DNA from: Trebonia sp963759545 | Lineage (GTDB): Bacteria > Actinomycetota > Actinomycetes > Streptosporangiales > Streptosporangiaceae | Reading direction: 5' to 3' | NCBI GenBank assembly: GCA_963759545.1 | Contig: CAVXAB010000031.1 | Location: 124,001-188,000 of the forward strand | Length of the DNA stretch: 64,000 nt | Part shown: piece by piece, positions 59,935 to 64,000 of the stretch | Layout: each line of letters starts with the position of its first letter | Position numbering within the stretch: position 1 is the first letter of the stretch | The notes under the pieces: generated by a model | The model's input: the letters and a program-made list of their open reading frames with translations, nothing else | What the model was told of the DNA's origin: nothing | The model's database searches: none | Position numbers and translations under genes: made by a program

Positions 59935-61436
59935 ATGAGGACACGCCATTCGCCCGGGGTCACCCGGCGGGCCGCAGAGCGACTGCTCGACGGTGCCGCC
60001 GGGTCAGGCCCGGAGCATCTGAGCCAAGTGCTGCGCGCCGCGGCGGCGTCAGCCCGCGAGGGTGAGCTGCCCGGCGAGCGCGCGGCCATGGCCGCGTTCG
60101 AGGCCAGCCCTCCGTCCGAGGCGCGGCCTCTCAGTCATGCCGTAACTCCCAGGAAGAGGAAGATGCCAAACCTCCCGCTTGTGAATCTTATTTCGATGAA
60201 GGTGGTGGCATGGTCGCTGGCTGGCCTGGTAGCCGCCGGTGGCGCGGCCACGGCCGGGACTGTCGCCTTCAGCGGTTCTGGGTCGACGTCTACTGGCAAC
60301 TCCGGTGCCGGTGGCAACGCCGGCTCCCTGCCGGCGGCCAGGCCCAGGGCACCGGTCCCGGTGCCACCGACCCAGGTAGCACGTCGGCGGCGGCGAACTC
60401 GTCCGCCTCGACCGGATCAGCTGGCGCCTCGGCCCTGAGCCCGATGCAGCTGTGCACCGACCTGACGACCAGGGTCCAGTCGGCCATTGGTGACACGGTG
60501 GGCACGGCGAACAAGGCCGCGCTCGCGTCGGTCCTTGCCAACCCCGCCGTGAGCCAGGTGCTGACGACCGCGCCGGTCAGCTCGCTGCTGACCACGGTCG
60601 ACAACGCGACCGCCGTGCCTGACTACTGCGGCCTCGTGCTCGCCCTCCCGACGGTCCCGGTGCCAGGCGACTTCACGCAGCTCCCGGCGTCCGTCATGAA
60701 CCAGGCCCTGAGCGCGCTGCCCGCCACCGACCTGGCCGGCGTGCTGAACTCGCTGCCCACCGGCGAGCTGTCCCAGACGCTGGGCGAGCTGTCGCCGGCC
60801 CAGCTGTCCTCGGTCTTCACGACGCTTTCGCCCGGCGCGGCGGGCAGCGTGCTGAGCGCGCTCCCGGCGAGCTCCCTGGGCAGCGTGCTCACCGCGCTCC
60901 CGGTGTCCACGGTCACCAGCCTGCTTCCCGGGCTGCCGACCGCCGACCTGACTCGGGTCATGACCACCCTGCCGAACGCGGCGACGGGCACCGTCCTTTC
61001 CGAGCTCCCGGCGGCTGACCTGAGTCAGGTCCTGACCGCCCTGCCGTCCTCGGCGCTCGGCAACGTGTTCACCGGGCTGCCGACGACCGACCTGAGCGAG
61101 ATGCTGACCGCCCTGCCGTCCTCGGCGCTCGGCAACGTGCTCACCGCGCTCCCGGCCCCCACCCTCGGGAGTGTCCTCACCCAGCTCCCGGCGGGCAACC
61201 TGAGCAGCGTGCTGACGACCCTGCCCACGGCGGACCTGAGCGGCGTCCTGGGTACCCTGCCGACGGGTGACCTCAGCAGCGTGCTGACCACCCTTCCGTC
61301 ATCCACGATGGGCTCACTGATGGGCAGCCTGCCGAGTAGCACAGCGAGCCAGATCCTCGGGAAGCTACCCGCGTCTGTGCTGAATGGGCTGCGGGGCGGC
61401 CTTCCATCGTCGATCCTCTCACTACTGCCGTTGTAA
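59935..61436 (+). pseudogene. Single-pass membrane protein with 21 twelve-residue repeats, one frameshift
   Basis: The cytoplasmic N-terminus (RAAERLLDGAAGSGPEHLSQ, EGELPGERAAMAAFEASP) resembles the short anti-sigma-like proteins paired with ECF factors in actinobacteria. One membrane segment VVAWSLAGLVAAGGAATAGT follows near residue 105. A frame change at about 60330-60345 leads to a Ser/Ala linker, MQLCTDLTTRVQSAIGDTVG, and from 60681 to the stop 21 gap-free units of 12 residues (consensus LPxxxLxxVLTx, for example LPSSALGNVLTA). The repeats would form an extracytoplasmic solenoid. The restored length is about 500. The ECF sigma gene follows. Confidence 0.75.
60681..61433 (+). repeat. 21 tandem 36-bp coding repeats
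   Basis: Each 36-bp unit encodes LPxxxLxxVLTx. Most are diverged, but the copies at 61032-61067 and 61104-61139 are identical over 36 bases, so exchange between units is recent. Confidence 0.85.
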
Positions 61437-61468
61437 CTGATCATCCAGGGGGAAGCGAACCCGCTGCA

Positions 61469-61500
61469 GGCGGGATGGCGTCGTCAGGCGCCATCCCGCC
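61469..61500 (+). terminator. Stem-loop after the repeat-protein gene
   Basis: GGCGGGATGGCG (61469-61480) pairs with CGCCATCCCGCC (61489-61500) around an 8-base loop, 33 bp after the stop. The first in-frame ATG of the sigma gene (61475) is inside this stem. Confidence 0.7.
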
Positions 61501-62224
61501 CGCCTCATGGAGGAGACTTCTGCTGACGCCGCTAGGACACGAGCGGGCAGGAACAAGGCCTCAGGCCAGGTACCGCCACGCCGTCGCCGAGCCCAAGGTA
61601 GTCGGTGCCGGGACGGCGCTGTCGGCGGCGGATGCCGTCGGCACCGGCGCGATCGCCGTGGACAGGACGGATGACCTGACCGCGGCGGTCGAGGGCGCGC
61701 GGCGCGGTGACCCGGAATCGTTCCGGATCCTCTACCGCGAGGCCCAGCCGCGGCTGCTGCGCTACCTCACCTACCTGGTCGGCAGCGAAGCCGAGGACAT
61801 CGCCTCGGAGACCTGGCTGCAAGCCACGCGTGACCTGGGCAAGTTCCGCGGCAGCCACGGTGACTTCCGCGGCTGGATCACCACCATCGCCAGGAACAGG
61901 GCCATGGACCACCTGCGCCGCGCCAGTCTCCACCCGCCCGCCGTCCCGGTTCCCGTCGAGGAACTCGCCTTCGTGGCGGGCCGCGAGGACACCGAGGACC
62001 GCGCCATCGAGGCGATCACCACCGAGGAGGCCCTCGGCCTGATCGCCTCCCTGCCGCCCGACCAGGCCGAGGCCGTCTTGCTGCGCGCCGTCGTGGGCCT
62101 GGACGCCAAGCGGGCCGCTCAGGTCGTCGGCAAGCGTGCCGGTGCCGTCAGGACCGCCGCCTACCGCGGCCTGAAAAACATCGAGAAGCGCATCGAAGCC
62201 CGCCCTGATCGCTTGGGTCAATAG
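61475..62224 (+). CDS. ECF sigma factor
   Basis: 249 residues as the longest frame, but the family part begins near VDRTDDLTAAVEGARRGDPE, so a GTG at 61658 (188 residues) is a good alternative. Region 2: FRILYREAQPRLLRYLTYLV, SEAEDIASETWLQATRDLGK, GWITTIARNRAMDHLRR. Region 4: LGLIASLPPDQAEAVLLRAV, LDAKRAAQVVGKRAGAVRTA. The repeat protein upstream, with an anti-sigma-like N-terminus, is its probable membrane partner. Confidence 0.9.
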   Translation: MASSGAIPPASWRRLLLTPLGHERAGTRPQARYRHAVAEPKVVGAGTALSAADAVGTGAIAVDRTDDLTAAVEGARRGDPESFRILYREAQPRLLRYLTYLVGSEAEDIASETWLQATRDLGKFRGSHGDFRGWITTIARNRAMDHLRRASLHPPAVPVPVEELAFVAGREDTEDRAIEAITTEEALGLIASLPPDQAEAVLLRAVVGLDAKRAAQVVGKRAGAVRTAAYRGLKNIEKRIEARPDRLGQ

Positions 62225-62297
62225 CGGCCTGCAGGCGTTGAAGTGCGAGGGTGGTAACCAGGACAAACCGGGCAACCCGCGGGGCGGTGACGGGGAT

Positions 62298-62339
62298 AGC
62301 GGATCGTTGCCCACGCCATAGCGGGTACAACGATCCGCT
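62298..62339 (+). terminator. Stem-loop after the sigma gene
   Basis: AGCGGATCGTTG and CAACGATCCGCT pair perfectly over 12 bp around an 18-base loop, 74 bp after the sigma stop. Confidence 0.55.
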
Positions 62340-62470
62340 GTCTTGGCGGTAGCCGCGGGAGGCACCTCGGCGCCCCGGCCGTGCGAGAGGAATGTCCTTT
62401 TTACCCATCGGCGGCCTGCGCGCCAGCAGGGAACCCCGCCGGTCCAATCCCGGTCAGTCAGACCGCCGTG

Positions 62471-62510
62471 AACGGCCCGCTAGCTGAATGTGCTCGGCTA
62501 GCGGGCCGTT
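62471..62510. terminator. Stem-loop terminator
   Basis: AACGGCCCGCTAGC (62471-62484) pairs perfectly with GCTAGCGGGCCGTT (62497-62510), followed by CTTGTCTCT. It insulates the dehydrogenase gene downstream. Confidence 0.7.
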
Positions 62511-62547
62511 CTTGTCTCTCCGGGCCGCACCGTTGCCAGCAGCGATC

Positions 62548-62575
62548 TTGACAGGAGCCGAGGAGTCTATAACGT
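62548..62575 (+). promoter_or_regulatory. Sigma-70-like promoter
   Basis: TTGACA (62548-62553) and TAACGT (62570-62575) with a 16-base spacer, 134 bp ahead of the dehydrogenase. The imperfect dyad GTACTAGTTCGTAC (about 62579-62592) just downstream could be an operator. Confidence 0.5.
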
Positions 62576-62708
62576 AACGTACTAGTTCGTACATTGACTC
62601 GGTGGCGGGTTACGGTGGCGCGAGAATGCATTCACGGCGGTCGGGCGCTCGGCCTGAACGCGGGCTGCCGGGGGAGCACGCCTGCGCACCTGACCGAAGG
62701 GTGAAGAA

Positions 62709-63674
62709 ATGAAGGCAGCGGTCCTCACCCGCGTCGGCGAGGTCGTCATGGTGCAGGACTGGCCGGAACCCGAGCCCGGACGGGGAGAGGTCGTCGTCGA
62801 GCTCACCGGCGTGGGGCTCTGTGGCTCAGACCTCGCGGTGTGGTCGGGGGGACGGCCGGTGGACTTCCCCTGGATCGTCGGTCACGAAGGGGCGGGCACG
62901 ATTGTCTCGGTGGGGGCGGGCGTCAGCGGCGCCCGCGTCGGCGACCGCGTTGTGATCGAGCCGAACTACCCGTGCGGCGAGTGCGGGAGCTGCCTTCGGG
63001 GCCGGACGTCCATGTGCCCGCACCGGCGCTCGCTCGGCATCAACATCCCCGGGCTCCTTCGGGAGCGCGCCGCCATCCCCGCACAGTTCGCGTGGACGGC
63101 ACCGGACGGGCTTACCGAGCAGGACCTGGTCTGCGTCGAGCCGATGACGGTCGTCCTGCACGCCGCCCGGCTGAGCAACGCCGCCGCCGGGACGCGCTGC
63201 CTCATCGTCGGCGCGGGGTCGCAAGGGCTGCTGCTGCTTCTGGTGCTGCTCGCCATCGGGGCCGACGTGGCGGTGGTGGAGCCCCATGAAGGCCGCTTGG
63301 AGATCGCCAGGACGCTCGGCGCGCGCCCCGCGGCGCAACCGTCCGCATACGAGGTGGTCTTCGAGACATCCGGCTCCGTCGGCGGCACGCAGCAGGCGCT
63401 GCGATCGCTCGACGTGGGCGGCACCCTCGTGCTCATCGGCATACCGCACGATGACGTCCCGCTGTCCACGGCGTCGATCGTGCGCGGGCACAGCACCGTA
63501 ATGGGATCGATCATCTACGACCACCCAGGCGACTTCAGCGAGACTCTCGCCTTCATCGCCGACAATGAGCTCAGCCCGTCGGCAATCCTGCGGCGCACGT
63601 TCAGCTTTAACGATGCGCAAGCCGCCCTGAGCTCCGCGGTCAGCGTCTCAGGAAAATCCTGGATCAAGTTCTAG
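62709..63674 (+). CDS. Zinc-dependent medium-chain alcohol dehydrogenase
   Basis: 321 residues. GVGLCGSDLAVW holds the first catalytic zinc Cys, VGHEGAGTI the His/Glu pair, and CGECGSCLRGRTSMC the four structural-zinc cysteines. CLIVGAGSQGLLLLLVLLAI is the NAD(P) site, VAVVEPHEGRLEIARTLGAR the acidic end of strand 2, favouring NAD. It is about 20 residues shorter than usual, mainly in the cofactor domain after GARPAAQPSAYE. ATG 62709 has GAAGGGTGAAGAA upstream. Substrate is unknown. Confidence 0.92.
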   Translation: MKAAVLTRVGEVVMVQDWPEPEPGRGEVVVELTGVGLCGSDLAVWSGGRPVDFPWIVGHEGAGTIVSVGAGVSGARVGDRVVIEPNYPCGECGSCLRGRTSMCPHRRSLGINIPGLLRERAAIPAQFAWTAPDGLTEQDLVCVEPMTVVLHAARLSNAAAGTRCLIVGAGSQGLLLLLVLLAIGADVAVVEPHEGRLEIARTLGARPAAQPSAYEVVFETSGSVGGTQQALRSLDVGGTLVLIGIPHDDVPLSTASIVRGHSTVMGSIIYDHPGDFSETLAFIADNELSPSAILRRTFSFNDAQAALSSAVSVSGKSWIKF

Positions 63675-63731
63675 GCAGGCCGTTCACGCAGGATCGTCGG
63701 GCGCACCTCGTGAAGGGTGAAGTGCAAGTTG

Positions 63732-63761
63732 CCCGGGGTACTCGCGGTGCGGTCCCCCGGG
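63732..63761. terminator. Short stem-loop between convergent genes
   Basis: CCCGGGG (63732-63738) and CCCCGGG (63755-63761) enclose 16 bases, between the dehydrogenase stop and the cupredoxin stop on the other strand. It could serve both. Confidence 0.45.
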
Positions 63762-63803
63762 ACCCCGTTCTGTCCCCGACGATCCACCATCGTGGGAAAC
63801 CGG

Positions 63804-64000
63804 TCACTGCACGATGATCAGGCCGGTGTTCTGCGGGAAGGCCGGGTCGTTGTAGTAGTGCTCGCCCGGCGTACGGAAAGTGTGCGTGTAGGACTTGCCC
63901 GGTGCCAGAGTCCCGCTGTCGAATTCGTGGTCAAAGAACGACACCGCGCCGTGCGAGTGCACGTTATCGGCCGGGTTGATGAACGTCACCGTCGTCCCTG
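63804..64000 (-). CDS. Cupredoxin (plastocyanin-like) domain, N-terminus off window
   Basis: The last 64 residues of a blue-copper-type protein: GTTVTFINPADNVHSHGAVS supplies the first His ligand region, and TFRTPGEHYYNDPAFPQNTG the C-terminal loop. The canonical C-x-x-H-x-x-x-x-M loop is replaced by GEHYYNDPAFPQ, so a type 1 copper site is uncertain. The start lies beyond the right edge. Confidence 0.75.
   Translation of the reverse strand, partial: GTTVTFINPADNVHSHGAVSFFDHEFDSGTLAPGKSYTHTFRTPGEHYYNDPAFPQNTGLIIVQ

Larger units (their letters stand above)
62225..62708. other. 480-bp intergenic region with two hairpins and a promoter
   Basis: Contains hairpins at 62298-62339 and 62471-62510 and a sigma-70-like promoter at 62548-62575. 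The middle (62380-62460, with GGTCCAATCCCGGTC) was examined for a tRNA and rejected. No gene is seen. Confidence 0.5.

Noticed and set aside
62380..62465. tRNA gene
   Set aside because: GGTCCAATCCCGGTC looks like a T arm, but no matching acceptor stem or anticodon arm could be drawn.

Overview
The window is very GC-rich with strong third-position G/C bias. It carries F420-type (LLM) oxidoreductase, a SARP/BTAD regulator, DUF574 methyltransferase, ECF42 sigma, DUF6529, type B L31 and many GTG starts. Together these point to the chromosome of a filamentous high-GC actinobacterium (Streptosporangiales/Streptomyces-like). The exact taxon cannot be fixed from sequence reading. No tRNA, rRNA, CRISPR array, prophage or intact insertion sequence was seen.

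Layout. 0-5 kb: a minus-strand catabolic operon (LysR, MFS carrier, aconitase X large and small subunits, FAD oxidoreductase cut by the left edge). 5-11 kb: HesB-like protein, a long perfect hairpin, and a yegTUV-like nucleoside salvage trio (NCS1 permease, ADP-ribosylglycohydrolase, PfkB kinase), then an FAD monooxygenase. 11-15 kb: a cobalamin riboswitch in front of a MetE that has only the N-terminal half, a CDF metal transporter, a TPR protein, an ArsR-type regulator and L31 type B. 15-20.7 kb: a helix-hairpin-helix protein, a cysteine-rich unknown, a BTAD regulator, an acyltransferase and an LprI-like lipoprotein. 21-24.5 kb: solute-binding lipoprotein, Rieske oxygenase and 3Fe-4S ferredoxin. 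24.5-29 kb: Ser/Thr kinase, DUF6529 membrane protein, Rieske protein and ECF sigma, most with broken frames. 29-36 kb: antiporter, methyltransferase, pirin, ECF42 sigma with its DGPF partner, kynureninase. 36-41.5 kb: cysteine-protease-like protein, Lgt, RHH/Fic-like pair with shared operators, a composite of gene remnants, MerR and GyrI-like genes. 41.8-48 kb: two-component system, large membrane protein, S41 peptidase. 48-52.7 kb: TetR, R2lox-like di-metal oxidase, SCP2-like protein and LLM oxidoreductase, then an AAA/DUF4143 ATPase. 52.8-58 kb: two-component system divergent from an ABC exporter, and a TetR. 58.7-64 kb: TIM-barrel protein, a protein of 21 uninterrupted 12-residue repeats beside an ECF sigma, a zinc alcohol dehydrogenase and a cupredoxin cut by the right edge.

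The main caveat is that over a dozen genes are broken by single-base frameshifts, mostly in G/C runs and densest at 25-29 kb and 40-41.5 kb. Both sides of each break usually still read as the same protein family. That pattern fits sequencing or assembly indels better than decay. A few breaks look real: the 29-bp duplication in pfkB, the 5'-truncated DMT transporter and MarR genes, and the half-length MetE.

The most interesting loci are the R2lox cluster (48.2-51.5 kb), the 12-residue repeat protein with its sigma factor (59.9-62.2 kb), the riboswitch-controlled half MetE (10.9-12.2 kb), the DUF6529/Rieske module (27.2-28.3 kb) and the shared RHH operator linking lgt to a Fic-like toxin (37.3-38.6 kb).
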